Counted from the stretch's first letter, positions 25,158 to 32,319 are shown. The stretch: DNA of 64,000 nucleotides from an uncultured Lachnospira sp. (GCA_910585095.1 CAJUBU010000016.1:1-64000); one strand, 5' to 3'. Notes: a model not told the origin generated them from the letters alone. Made by a program: numbers and translations.

Positions 25158-26384
25158 TTATTCCTCTAACTTCTTCATATCATCTGTTATCATCTCATCT
25201 GTTATATGTGTATAAATGTTTAATGTTACATCTAATTTGCTATGTCCTAAAATATTTTGTATAACTTTTTCTTTCACACCTTTTTCATAACACCTTGTCG
25301 CAAATGTATGCCTCATACAATGAGGGGAAAAATGCTTAAATAGTATTGCTTCTCTTCCCTCTGCTTTTGCCTCTTCAATCTCTTTTTTATTCATCTTTTC
25401 AATTATTCTATTTAGACCTATTCTTATACTATCTGCACAAATAATCTTTCCATTTTTTGTTGTAAAAACAAAGTCCGTTATTCCATTTATTATTTCTTTG
25501 CATTTATATTGTCTTCGTTTTTGTTCTTCAAATGCTTCTCGCACTTTCCCTAACATTGGAACATCTCTTATAGAACTTTTTGTTTTTGGCGTAGTTATCA
25601 TTCTTACATATTTACCTTCTAATTTTCCAACTGTTACAAAATTCTTATTAACATGAATAACATTATTTTCAAAATCAATATCACTCCATGTTAATCCTAA
25701 TAACTCCCCTAATCTAAGCCCTGTTCCAAACCCTATGATAAAAAAAGGGGTTCTTCCATTTTGGTATCTATCATTTCTTACAAATTCTATAAATCTATTT
25801 TCTTCTTCTTCTGTTAATGCTCGTCTTTCTTTTGGCGGATTCTTTTTTACTACCAATGAACCACATGCTGGATTTTTTTCTATTAATCCATTGCTTATTG
25901 CAGAATCAAAAACAAGTTTAAGAATCAACATATTACTTTCAAGTGTTGCATATGCTAATCCATTTTTGTGACCTTGATTTAACAACTTTGTTATGTCCAT
26001 TTGTCTAATATCCTTTATCTTCATACGACCTATATTGTTAGAAAAATGGTGCATATATGCTATATGATTGTTATAAACTGTGGTTTCTTTCATTTTCCCT
26101 TTTCTATAAACTTTCTCCCACTGAAAAAACCATTCATTCAAAGTAATATCTTTTTGAGCAGATTCCCTTTCCTCTTTCATTTTCTCATGCTTGCCCTTAT
26201 ATTCTCCCTTTTCAATCTCTCCAAGTGCTATATTTCGCTTTTGCTTAATTTCTCCAAGTGTTTTTGCATACAAGCAATAATTCTTTCCATTTACAGACTT
26301 ACGCCACATATAAGTACCATCTTTTCTTTGTGTAACATTTTCTGGCAATACACGCCCATCTTTGTCTTTTCTCTTTTCTGCCAT
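25158..26384 (-). CDS. Tyrosine site-specific integrase (Tn916/phage type)
   Basis: The 408-residue product has an N-terminal arm-binding domain (VTQRKDGTYMWRKSVNGKNY), a core-binding SAM-like domain (about 85-190) and a catalytic domain. Catalytic residues visible are Arg in GTGLRLGELLGL, HxxR in HCMRHTFATR, His in LGHSKLDVTLNIY, and the nucleophile Tyr of NIYTHI. The ATG follows AGGAGG. It is the gene next to one attachment core and would carry out integration and excision in the portal gene. Confidence 0.93.
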   Translation of the reverse strand: MAEKRKDKDGRVLPENVTQRKDGTYMWRKSVNGKNYCLYAKTLGEIKQKRNIALGEIEKGEYKGKHEKMKEERESAQKDITLNEWFFQWEKVYRKGKMKETTVYNNHIAYMHHFSNNIGRMKIKDIRQMDITKLLNQGHKNGLAYATLESNMLILKLVFDSAISNGLIEKNPACGSLVVKKNPPKERRALTEEEENRFIEFVRNDRYQNGRTPFFIIGFGTGLRLGELLGLTWSDIDFENNVIHVNKNFVTVGKLEGKYVRMITTPKTKSSIRDVPMLGKVREAFEEQKRRQYKCKEIINGITDFVFTTKNGKIICADSIRIGLNRIIEKMNKKEIEEAKAEGREAILFKHFSPHCMRHTFATRCYEKGVKEKVIQNILGHSKLDVTLNIYTHITDEMITDDMKKLEE

Positions 26385-26412
26385 ATAAATCCTCCTAATC
26401 TTTTTAAAAATT

Positions 26413-26476
26413 GGCAGCAGGTGAAAGCTATTCCTTTTGTACGTTTTTCGTACAATAGCATTTTCATACTGCTGCC
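26413..26476 (-). terminator. Long hairpin terminator between the Spo0A-like gene and integrase
   Basis: GGCAGCAG, TGAAA and GCTATT on one side pair with AATAGC, TTTCA and CTGCTGCC on the other. The inner loop holds a further inverted repeat TTGTACG/CGTACAA (26437-26455). On the minus strand it is followed by AATTTTTAAAAAG. It would separate regulator and integrase transcription; the inner repeat could bind a protein. Confidence 0.65.
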
Positions 26477-26492
26477 TTGTTATGTTTATACT

Positions 26493-27032
26493 TTATACTG
26501 TCACTCCACTTTCTACAGAAACCACAATATTACATAACGCCTGAAGCAATGTAATGTCTGTGATATTCTCAACAATGCCTTGAATAATAAGACGTAGTTG
26601 TGTAGCATTTTGTTGTATTCCCAAAGCTGCCATTATCTTTTGGCGCATTACCATGATAAACTCATTTTTGGTTACTTTCATTTTCTCGTTATCATAAACG
26701 TTTTTAAAAGTATTCAATAAATAATTAATATTTCCAACTTCAAAAGCCCGTTCGATAGAGTTCTCAATCGCCTTATAATAACAAACATACTTTATGTTGT
26801 ACTTTTTTTTAATAGTCATTTCAATATCACGATAAAACAATCCAACCGTTTTAAAATCTTCAAGTTTAAGAGAAGTTGAATAAACGATACTGTCATGCAG
26901 ATAATGTGTGCCAATAATCTTATAAGAAAATCCCATTTTTAACAGTTCATCAGTCACTAGCTTGTCTACTGCTCTTGGGCTATTTATCTTATCTTTCGTT
27001 AGATTTTCGATATATTCATTTGATAATCTCAT
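26493..27032 (-). CDS. Stand-alone Spo0A C-terminal-domain protein
   Basis: The start at 27032 follows GGAGG by 8 bases. The 179-residue product resembles the DNA-binding domain of the sporulation regulator Spo0A: VTDELLKMGFSYKIIGTHYL, then SIERAFEVGNINYLLNTF and VTKNEFIMVMRQKI align well with the Spo0A signature (IERAIRHAIEVAWSRGNID and TNSEFIAMVADKL). The receiver domain is absent, so it is not regulated by phosphorylation. It lies in the regulator block of the nested element and may read or disturb host 0A-box control. Confidence 0.8.
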   Translation of the reverse strand: MRLSNEYIENLTKDKINSPRAVDKLVTDELLKMGFSYKIIGTHYLHDSIVYSTSLKLEDFKTVGLFYRDIEMTIKKKYNIKYVCYYKAIENSIERAFEVGNINYLLNTFKNVYDNEKMKVTKNEFIMVMRQKIMAALGIQQNATQLRLIIQGIVENITDITLLQALCNIVVSVESGVTV

Positions 27033-27055
27033 AAAAAATACCTCCATTTGCAATT

Positions 27056-27877
27056 TTAGAGTTGCCAAATAAAGGTACACCATGTTATATTATTTGTGTA
27101 CCGCCTTCGGCGTGTGCTTGATAAAGGTAACTGTGTTCGTTGGTAGCGTGGCAGTTGCCTTTTGTTTTTTTTTAACTTTGATATATCAACTATACTGTTT
27201 AAGTAAGCAACTTGCTTGAATTGCTCAATCCTTGCTTTACAGTCCAGATAAACATCTTTATATGGCTTTCCATGTTCCATACTGTATTGTATTGTTTCTG
27301 AAATGATATGCTCTATCAAGATAAGAGTGTTTAACTGTTGTATGGTTGCTTTTTCTCTATCAAATGTAATACCTGCTGCCTTATTAGCTAACTTTGTAAA
27401 GCTACAATAATATCTTTCTGCATGTTGACTTCCTTGTTTCTTAGCATAATCAACAAATTCTTTAATGCTATCTGTTTCCAACAAACGGTTGTTTTTAGCT
27501 TCTAGGCGTGTTTCCTGCCAATATAAATATTGTGACTTCCTGAAATAGTTTTTTACTAACTGCCTTTGTACATCCCAAGCTAAGTTATCAGTAAAGGACT
27601 TAACAAGCATTAAATAGCCTTGTTCTGTAAAGAAAGTTACATCTTCCCTTGCCTTGTTTGATATTTCCATAATTTTGCGTGTACGAATTTCGTCCACACA
27701 AATTGTGAAAAAGTCTTCACCCTCTATAAAGTGCTTTTTGTTAGTATTAAAATTTCTCTTTGCTGTTCCATCTGGTCTTTCGTGTACTGTGTCAATGTCC
27801 TTAAATGTAACTACTCGTTGATTCTGGTACACCTTGACTGTCAACTCTGTGTTGTTAATTTTTTCAATCTCTGCCAA
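27056..27877 (-). CDS. ORF6N-domain antirepressor-like protein (nested element)
   Basis: A TTG start at 27877 follows GGAGGG. Residues 1-110 are an ORF6N domain (RVVTFKDIDTVHERPDGTA, TEQGYLMLVKSFTDNLAW), very similar to that of the outer prophage gene at 21261-22052. The middle (residues 120-230) is a helical domain with HAERYYCSFTKLANKAAGI. After a run of nine A near 27180 the predicted C-terminus becomes Arg-rich and unusual; the -1 frame reads KQKATATLPTNTVTFIKHTP, which looks more natural, so a frameshift there is possible. Confidence 0.75.
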   Translation of the reverse strand: MAEIEKINNTELTVKVYQNQRVVTFKDIDTVHERPDGTAKRNFNTNKKHFIEGEDFFTICVDEIRTRKIMEISNKAREDVTFFTEQGYLMLVKSFTDNLAWDVQRQLVKNYFRKSQYLYWQETRLEAKNNRLLETDSIKEFVDYAKKQGSQHAERYYCSFTKLANKAAGITFDREKATIQQLNTLILIEHIISETIQYSMEHGKPYKDVYLDCKARIEQFKQVAYLNSIVDISKLKKNKRQLPRYQRTQLPLSSTRRRRYTNNITWCTFIWQL

Positions 27878-27888
27878 ATAAATCCCTC

Positions 27889-28098
27889 CTAATCTTCAAT
27901 AATAACAATGTCTTTTGCAGACAAGTCCAACGCCTTACAGATTGCTGGAACAACTTTTGTTTTTCCTATCCCGTTTCCGTTCAGTGCATTAGATACTGCC
28001 TGCTGGCTTACGCCGCCTTGCTTTGCTATTTCTGTAGCTGTTAGACCTTTTTCAGCCATTGCAAGATAGATTTTTCTTGTGTCAAGTTTAATCTTCAT
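27889..28098 (-). CDS. Small HTH regulator (Cro-like)
   Basis: The ATG at 28098 (MKIKLDTRKIYLAMAEKGLT) follows GGGGG. The 69-residue product is little more than one helix-turn-helix (ATEIAKQGGVSQQAVSNALN). It reads away from the repressor gene at 28237, with three operator copies between them, the classic Cro/CI layout. Confidence 0.8.
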   Translation of the reverse strand: MKIKLDTRKIYLAMAEKGLTATEIAKQGGVSQQAVSNALNGNGIGKTKVVPAICKALDLSAKDIVIIED

Positions 28099-28115
28099 TA
28101 TGATACCCCCATTAT

Positions 28116-28193
28116 ACAAGTATTTTCTTGTTGCCATTTCACTATAACACAATATTTTTCTTGTGTCAATATCTATAACAATATTTTTCTTGT
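28116..28193. promoter_or_regulatory. Three operator copies in the divergent regulator region
   Basis: ACAAGTATTTTCTTGT lies at 28116-28131, and ACAATATTTTTCTTGT at 28149-28164 and 28178-28193. All three are 16 bp with ACAA/TTGT ends. Start-to-start spacing is 33 and 29 bp, about three helical turns, allowing stacked binding. They are probably the operators of the HTH pair on either side. Confidence 0.75.
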
Positions 28194-28236
28194 TTATTTT
28201 AAATACTAATGTTACAATCGCATCGGAGGTGTTAAA

Positions 28237-28662
28237 ATGACTATTGGTGAACGAATTAAAAAAAGTAGACAAGAAAAAGGGCTTTCGCAAAAGGCATTAG
28301 GACAATTACTTGGAGTTTCTCAACAAATGATTGGACAATACGAAGCACCAAATGCTAATTTAAAATTGGGAACCCTACAAAAAATAGCTACTGTCCTAGA
28401 TATAAATGTCAATGATTTGCTAAATAGCACTTTAGAAGATTCACCCGTTTACTGTGCATTGAAAGACAATAATTCTTTAGACAGTTACCTTGCTCATACT
28501 TATATAAACCAAAAACTGGCAAAAGAAATAGACTGGGAACCAATAGATATAGAAATGGTAAAAGTATTTAAAACTCTAAATGAAACTGGAAAAACAATAG
28601 CTATTGAACGTATAGAAGAACTAACCGAAATTCCACGCTACACCCAAAATAAAAAAGCATAA
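28237..28662 (+). CDS. CI-like HTH repressor of the nested element
   Basis: A 141-residue protein with an N-terminal XRE HTH (SQKALGQLLGVSQQMIGQYE, residues about 18-37) and a C-terminal part without LexA-type Ser/Lys protease motifs. It is one of only a few plus-strand genes in the element and faces away from the Cro-like gene across the operators. The ATG follows CGGAGG. Lacking a self-cleavage domain, it is likely relieved by an antirepressor (for example an ORF6N protein) instead of by RecA; this is inference. Confidence 0.85.
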   Translation: MTIGERIKKSRQEKGLSQKALGQLLGVSQQMIGQYEAPNANLKLGTLQKIATVLDINVNDLLNSTLEDSPVYCALKDNNSLDSYLAHTYINQKLAKEIDWEPIDIEMVKVFKTLNETGKTIAIERIEELTEIPRYTQNKKA

Positions 28663-28673
28663 CAACATAAACA

Positions 28674-28695
28674 GGCAGGATTTTAAAGTCCTGCC
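28674..28695 (+). terminator. Terminator of the CI-like repressor gene
   Basis: GGCAGGA and TCCTGCC form a 7-bp stem followed by TTGTTTTAACC, 12 bp after the repressor stop. It also separates it from hicB, which converges on it. Confidence 0.75.
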
Positions 28696-28738
28696 TTGTT
28701 TTAACCTTGTTTTTTATACTACTCTCAAACAAACACCC

Positions 28739-29137
28739 TTATCGGCTTTGAATTTTTAATTCTTTTTTTAAGGCAGCAGTTAAAATAGCAGAAAAATTCA
28801 CCCCTGCCTTTTCAGCTTCAAAATTAAGCCATGAAGGTATTGTACAATTCTTTTTTACTGCCCTTAAATCATTTTTCTTACGATATTCACTAAAATCAAC
28901 ATCAACAAGTGTTATAATATCTGTTTTTGAATTTGTCTTAATCTCACAAATTTCTGTTGGTTCTGGTAAAGATGTACCATCATCTTCCATATCAATTCCA
29001 ACAACACCTATTGCGTCTCTTGCCATTTCAATAGCTTCAGCAATATTTTCCCCTTGTGTATTAATTTCAAAATCTGGAATATATACTACAATAAACTTTT
29101 CCCCTTGTGACAAAATAATCGGATATGCCTTTTTCAC
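28739..29137 (-). CDS. hicB: HicB-family antitoxin
   Basis: The 132-residue product has the HicB partial RNase H-like fold (MKKAYPIILSQGEKFIVVYI, then NIAEAIEMARDAIG) and a C-terminal DNA-binding part (VNFSAILTAALKKELKI). It starts with GTG at 29137 behind GGAGG. It follows hicA by 50 bp. The pair blocks mRNA degradation in normal cells by neutralising HicA, and helps keep the element in the host. Confidence 0.88.
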   Translation of the reverse strand: MKKAYPIILSQGEKFIVVYIPDFEINTQGENIAEAIEMARDAIGVVGIDMEDDGTSLPEPTEICEIKTNSKTDIITLVDVDFSEYRKKNDLRAVKKNCTIPSWLNFEAEKAGVNFSAILTAALKKELKIQSR

Positions 29138-29189
29138 TCTAAAAAACCTCCTAATGTTATATTTACTTTATATTTAACGGAGGACGGGC

Positions 29190-29363
29190 TTATTTTAGCC
29201 CGTTCCGTTTGATGATTGCTCTTGCTAAATCTTCATCTGTTTCCCTATGCCTTACGATACTTTCTCTTTTTCCATCTTTCTCATAGACATCATGGTTTCC
29301 ACCATGTCGCTTAAATTTCCAGCCATTCTTTTCTAATAATTTAATAAGGTCTTTTGTTTTCAT
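29190..29363 (-). CDS. hicA: HicA-family mRNA interferase toxin
   Basis: A 57-residue protein beginning MKTKDLIKLLEKNGWKFKRH with the HicA core GGNHDVYEK and its catalytic His, and ending TDEDLARAIIKRNGLK. The ATG at 29363 follows AAGGAGG. The gene ends in a hairpin (ACGGGCT/AGCCCGT) overlapping its stop, which may tune the toxin-antitoxin ratio. It precedes hicB, the usual order. Confidence 0.88.
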   Translation of the reverse strand: MKTKDLIKLLEKNGWKFKRHGGNHDVYEKDGKRESIVRHRETDEDLARAIIKRNGLK

Positions 29364-29535
29364 TTGTTTCCTCCTTATAGCTTTATTATACGCCTATTAT
29401 ACGCATTTGTCAATATTTATTTTTAATTTTATTACTTTTAATTGCTTCTTCAAATGATACCTTATGCTTTTTAATTTACCAGATAAAAAGGCTCTCTTAA
29501 CTGGCTCTATTTTTCCTTGTCAAATTCACGTTAAT

Positions 29536-29821
29536 TCTGTCCGTATTATGCGGACATTTGGTTACTACATCACCATTCTTTACTACATCACTTACTAGTA
29601 CAATGTGAATAAATGATGTAGTAAAGTGCAACCCCTGTATTTATGCGGGCTGTGCTTACTGCGCAACTTGGGGTAATAAAGAGATTGCTTACTACGCAAA
29701 ATCTGTTTACTACCCCACCATGCGTAGTAAATAGAACCCGCTATTTTACTGTATTTCTAGTTTACTACCCCATTTAAAACGTTGCTTAGGAAGACTTGTC
29801 AATTAAATAGCTGTAAAAAAC
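29536..29821 (-). repeat. Origin-like complex repeat, copy A (286 bp)
   Basis: This 286-bp stretch is nearly identical to 35458-35743. It contains the 13-bp inverted repeat CTTTACTACATCA (29578-29590) / TGATGTAGTAAAG (29614-29626), and further TTTACTACCCCA, TTACTACGCA and TGCGTAGTAA words. Its minus-strand upstream edge encodes VFYSYLIDKSS and a stop, identical to the end of the RepA-like gene at 35708, so copy A is a relic of a duplicated rep 3' end plus downstream region. Confidence 0.75.
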
Positions 29822-29916
29822 CTTTGCTTATTCCCTATTATTATTTATCAAGCAAGCCTCTTAACACTTTTCCGAATTTCAGAAAAGCCAATAAAGAATA
29901 GCTAAAAAAAACTATC

Positions 29917-30118
29917 CTTACTTGTCCATCTTATAGGTAAAGTGGACAAGTGAACAAGTAAAGCGCAATCATAGTATTTATGTAACTTCCCGTACTTGCT
30001 CACCCTGAACAAGTAAAGAACTTCTTATTTGCTTACTTGCTCACCCTGAACAAATACCAAACCCCTTGATTTTACTGGCTTTAAGCCTTACTTGTTCATT
30101 TAAAACTTTGCTTAGGGA
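29917..30118 (-). repeat. Origin-like complex repeat, diverged copy C
   Basis: It has the same skeleton as copies A and B but with other words: ACTTGTCCA (29920-29928) / TGGACAAGT (29943-29951), TGAACAAGTAAAG twice, and CTTACTTGTTCA before TTTAAAAC(T)TTGCTTAGG, where A and B have TTTACTACCCCA before TTTAAAACGTTGCTTAGG. As in A and B, TAAGCAA on the minus strand is a stop codon of a vanished upstream frame. Confidence 0.65.
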
Positions 30119-30252
30119 TATAGTTCTACTCTTTCAATTTCTAAAATTGCTAATTACAACCTTAGAAAACTATGATTATTTTACAATTTAAGACATTTTA
30201 TATCCAAGTTATAGATTTATACTATAATTTGTCAAAAATCCCAAATTGGACG

Positions 30253-30279
30253 AAATACAAAGCCAGATAAGCATAATAA
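30253..30279 (+). repeat. 27-bp direct repeat, copy 1
   Basis: AAATACAAAGCCAGATAAGC followed by ATAATAA, also found at 32445-32471. The flanks (ATTGGACG and ATTGGGCA) are also similar. Function unknown. Confidence 0.7.
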
Positions 30280-30367
30280 CATCAATATCACTAAAATATA
30301 CTATTTCCTTGCAAATCAATATATGTATTCCAGCGTGGGAAATTTTCCTTGCTCTTTCAATATTCCT

Positions 30368-30399
30368 TGTAGTTATTATGTTTTTGTTTATAGTAACTA
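30368..30399. repeat. 32-bp inverted repeat, copy 1
   Basis: GTAGTTA, 18 bp, TAACTAC. Further copies with the same total length are at 32515-32546 and 33379-33410. The arms extend to about 11 bp with one mismatch. The size is like a serine-resolvase subsite or a dimer operator. Confidence 0.7.
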
Positions 30400-30422
30400 C
30401 ATACTGAAAAAATAAAGAAAAT

Positions 30423-30454
30423 GGCAGCAGGCTATAATATTATTGCCTACTGCC
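30423..30454 (-). terminator. Terminator of the RHH gene
   Basis: GGCAGCAGGC and GCCTACTGCC form a stem with one mismatch. On the minus strand it is followed by ATTTTCTTTATTTTTTC. It lies 66 bp after the RHH gene stop. Confidence 0.65.
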
Positions 30455-30520
30455 TTATTTTACTATCATGCAAATTTACACTGCTTTCAAACACAGCGGA
30501 AAAGTCCGCCGTCAAAATAA

Positions 30521-31066
30521 TTATGTATCACTCTTATTAAGGTCGCTCATCGGCGTTGTGTTCTCCTCTACTGCTTCTTCCCTTTCGCTCTCCTGCTGCC
30601 TTGCTTTGTCAAGTAATGCTCTAAGAGTTTCAAATCCATAAGCCTCTTCTATATCTAATTGGTAATTAACATCTGCTAATAATTTTACTAGGTTTACATT
30701 ATTTTCTGCATCTTCTGTAAGTAGTTTGCAATGCTTATCTGGCTCTGATTCTGGCAAGGGTGTTGCTGTTTGTTCTGGTTCTGCTGCCAGTGGTTTAATT
30801 GGATTGGCTTCAGCTGGAGGGGCAGCAGCTGAATTTAGTTCATTAATAGGCTTATCCCGCTTCATAGCTTCATCTATAGCACGATTAATAAAAGCCGTGG
30901 TACTTTCACCCATTTTGGAAGCATGTTCTTGAATGATTGTACGTTTTTCGACTTTCATTCGTACTTTAACTTCAACAAAATCTTTCATATAGCGTTTATG
31001 CGCTTCTGCTTGTGCTGGAGTAAAACCTCTGTACTTTGTTTTTTTATTTTCTGGTATTTCTGACAT
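30521..31066 (-). CDS. Ribbon-helix-helix (Arc-like) DNA-binding protein
   Basis: The start at 31066 (MSEIPENKKTKYRGFTPAQA) has GAAGG upstream. The 181-residue product has an Arc-like RHH domain (residues about 28-60: VKVRMKVEKRTIIQEHASKM, STTAFINRAIDEAM), a Pro/Ala-rich linker (70-105) and an acidic C-terminal part. RHH proteins of plasmids and satellites control copy number, partition or their own promoter. Three TACGAC repeats lie between it and the divergent HIRAN gene and are likely its operators. Confidence 0.75.
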   Translation of the reverse strand: MSEIPENKKTKYRGFTPAQAEAHKRYMKDFVEVKVRMKVEKRTIIQEHASKMGESTTAFINRAIDEAMKRDKPINELNSAAAPPAEANPIKPLAAEPEQTATPLPESEPDKHCKLLTEDAENNVNLVKLLADVNYQLDIEEAYGFETLRALLDKARQQESEREEAVEENTTPMSDLNKSDT

Positions 31067-31154
31067 ATTAGTACCTTCTTTCTTTTTGAAATAATAGGGC
31101 AATATAAATCGACACCTTTTCCATTATATACAAATTATAACATATTTCAATAGA

Positions 31155-31224
31155 TACGACTATATACAAAATATACAAATATACGACCATATATTTATGT
31201 AATTTGTCAATAGATATATACGAC
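31155..31224. promoter_or_regulatory. TACGAC operator repeats between RHH and HIRAN genes
   Basis: TACGAC followed by an AT-rich TATA box-like stretch occurs at 31155-31160, 31182-31187 and 31219-31224. The last two share TACGACCATATAT. They lie in the divergent promoter region, as expected for autoregulation by an RHH dimer. Confidence 0.6.
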
Positions 31225-31268
31225 CATATATATTATAATAAATATATCAAATCAAGGAGGTGTTGCAC

Positions 31269-31706
31269 ATGAAGCAGATAACTAGAATCAGAAAAGCTGT
31301 ATGTATAATGGCAAATGAACTTAAAAAAGCAGGCTATTCCTTGTCACAGGCATTTAAAAAGGCATGGAAAAGGGTAAAGTTATCTATGACAATCAGGGCA
31401 GCAGGAACTACCTTTGAAAACCGCCAAGAACGTATACAGTTTGTGCAGCAGTTTAAGCCTGAAGATTTAAGCGTAACATTAGAAAGAGAACCAAATAACG
31501 CATATGATAGTAATGCAATTAAGATAGTAATACATATTCTATCTATTGCTAAAAAAACGATTGTTGGCTATATACCAAAAGGAATTGCTGGAGAACTTGC
31601 AAAAGTCATAGATTCAGGAATACAAATAAAAGCAAGTCTTAAGGGTATTATTGGAGGGTACAGCTACAAGGAAACACTTGGAGCATTAATAAATATAATA
31701 ATATAG
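31269..31706 (+). CDS. HIRAN-domain protein
   Basis: The ATG at 31269 follows AAGGAGG by 8 bases. Residues about 43-115 form a HIRAN domain: IRAAGTTFENRQERIQFVQQ, then EREPNNAYDSNAIKI and GYIPKGIAGELAKVI. HIRAN domains bind DNA ends or stalled forks and are often encoded by phages and plasmids beside replication or repair genes. The N-terminal 40 residues are basic. It is transcribed away from the RHH gene. Confidence 0.85.
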   Translation: MKQITRIRKAVCIMANELKKAGYSLSQAFKKAWKRVKLSMTIRAAGTTFENRQERIQFVQQFKPEDLSVTLEREPNNAYDSNAIKIVIHILSIAKKTIVGYIPKGIAGELAKVIDSGIQIKASLKGIIGGYSYKETLGALINIII

Positions 31707-31860
31707 GCACATAACTAGATAGTTTAAAAATTGACTCGGCTAATTAGCTTACTCCAAAATTGGGGAAACTGCAAAAATACCATCATTTTCCAACAATTCA
31801 TAATAAATAAATTAAGCGCCCAATATACATAAATACTTATTTTTACTATGTTGCATTTTA

Positions 31861-31896
31861 TATGCAACGTTGCGTTTCCTATTTGCAACGTTGCAA
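31861..31896. repeat. Paired GCAACGTTGC palindromes (candidate captured packaging site)
   Basis: GCAACGTTGC at 31864-31873 and TTGCAACGTTGCAA at 31883-31896, with cores 21 bp apart. The same pair with the same 21-bp spacing and a shared TATTTGCAACGTTGCAAT lies within the small terminase gene at 40862-40896. Confidence 0.65.
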
Positions 31897-31950
31897 TTTA
31901 TTGCTAAGAATTGTTAAGAATTTTATAATTGAATATGCTTCCAAAGCAAC

Positions 31951-31979
31951 TTGCCACATAAAGGATATTATGTTATATT
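31951..31979 (+). promoter_or_regulatory. Promoter of toxin locus 2
   Basis: TTGCCA (31951-31956), 17-bp spacer ending ATATTATGT, TATATT (31974-31979). Spacing and spacer end match the promoter of toxin locus 1. Confidence 0.7.
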
Positions 31980-32082
31980 GTCTACGTGGAAAACCACAGA
32001 GCCATAGGCGGCTTTACCCTCTTATTTTTTTACGGAGGGTATAAAAAAGCCCTCCAGACAAATACGAAGGAGGGTGATAACA

Positions 32083-32178
32083 ATGTATGTTACATATCAG
32101 GACTTAATCCAGATTGGAATACTCATTGTTGCTCTTGCTAATTTGATTTATCAGATTTACAAGGGTAAAAGAAAATAG
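32083..32178 (+). CDS. Short hydrophobic type I toxin (holin-like toxin family), locus 2
   Basis: A 31-residue peptide, MYVTYQDLIQIGILIVALAN followed by LIYQIYKGKRK: one membrane span with a basic tail. The ATG follows GAAGGAGGG, which can pair with CCCTCC in the leader. Length, charge pattern, promoter spacing, leader structure and convergent antisense promoter all match locus 1, although the peptide sequences differ. The direct repeat AGAGCC on both sides of the frame would let the antisense RNA pair with the leader. Confidence 0.75.
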   Translation: MYVTYQDLIQIGILIVALANLIYQIYKGKRK

Positions 32179-32264
32179 CCGCTACTACTGCAATAGCAAC
32201 GGCTGATGTAAAAATTAGCTTTTAACTATGTGGGTAGAGCCGCTTTGTGGCTTTCCCTTTTTGT
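32166..32264 (-). ncRNA. Predicted antisense antitoxin RNA, locus 2
   Basis: An RNA of about 95 nt is predicted from the minus-strand promoter at 32271-32299. It ends at a stem of 11 pairs (AGCCGTTGCTA with TAGTAGCGGCT, 32177-32204) followed by ATTTTCTTTTA, overlapping the toxin stop codon. The toxin's own terminator (AGCC/GGCT then TTCCCTTTTTG, 32238-32262) lies at its 5' end. Confidence 0.55.
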
Positions 32265-32270
32265 ATACCT

Positions 32271-32299
32271 AATATACCATATCTGGCAGCAGGATTCAA
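32271..32299 (-). promoter_or_regulatory. Promoter of the antitoxin RNA, locus 2
   Basis: On the minus strand TTGAAT (32294-32299) and TATATT (32271-32276) are 17 bp apart. The stretch TATATTAGGTATACAAAAAG corresponds to TATATTAAGCATACAAAAAG in locus 1. Confidence 0.65.
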
Positions 32300-32319
32300 G
32301 AAAAAATTAAAACGAATAA

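Larger units (their letters stand above)
29364..30520. other. Gene-free region of the nested element (rep relics and repeats)
   Basis: About 1.15 kb without a convincing gene. It holds repeat copies A and C, decayed rep-like coding remnants (29822-29900), one copy of a 27-bp direct repeat (30253-30279), a 32-bp inverted repeat (30368-30399) and a terminator (30423-30454). Confidence 0.7.
31707..32082. other. Non-coding region with palindromes and toxin leader
   Basis: No gene is supported. It holds the paired palindromes (31861-31896), the promoter of toxin locus 2 (31951-31979) and the toxin leader with two stems (TACCCTC/GAGGGTA and CCCTCC/GGAGGG) that can hide the ribosome binding site. 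Confidence 0.65.

Noticed and set aside
29536..30118. CRISPR array suggested by repeated TACTACCCCA-type words
   Set aside because: The words are short, occur in both orientations, and are unevenly spaced. There are no equal-length spacers and no cas genes. Inverted origin-like words explain the pattern better.
30521..31066. MobC-like relaxosome protein, which would make the nested element mobilisable
   Set aside because: Only an RHH domain is seen and there is no relaxase gene or clear oriT in the element.
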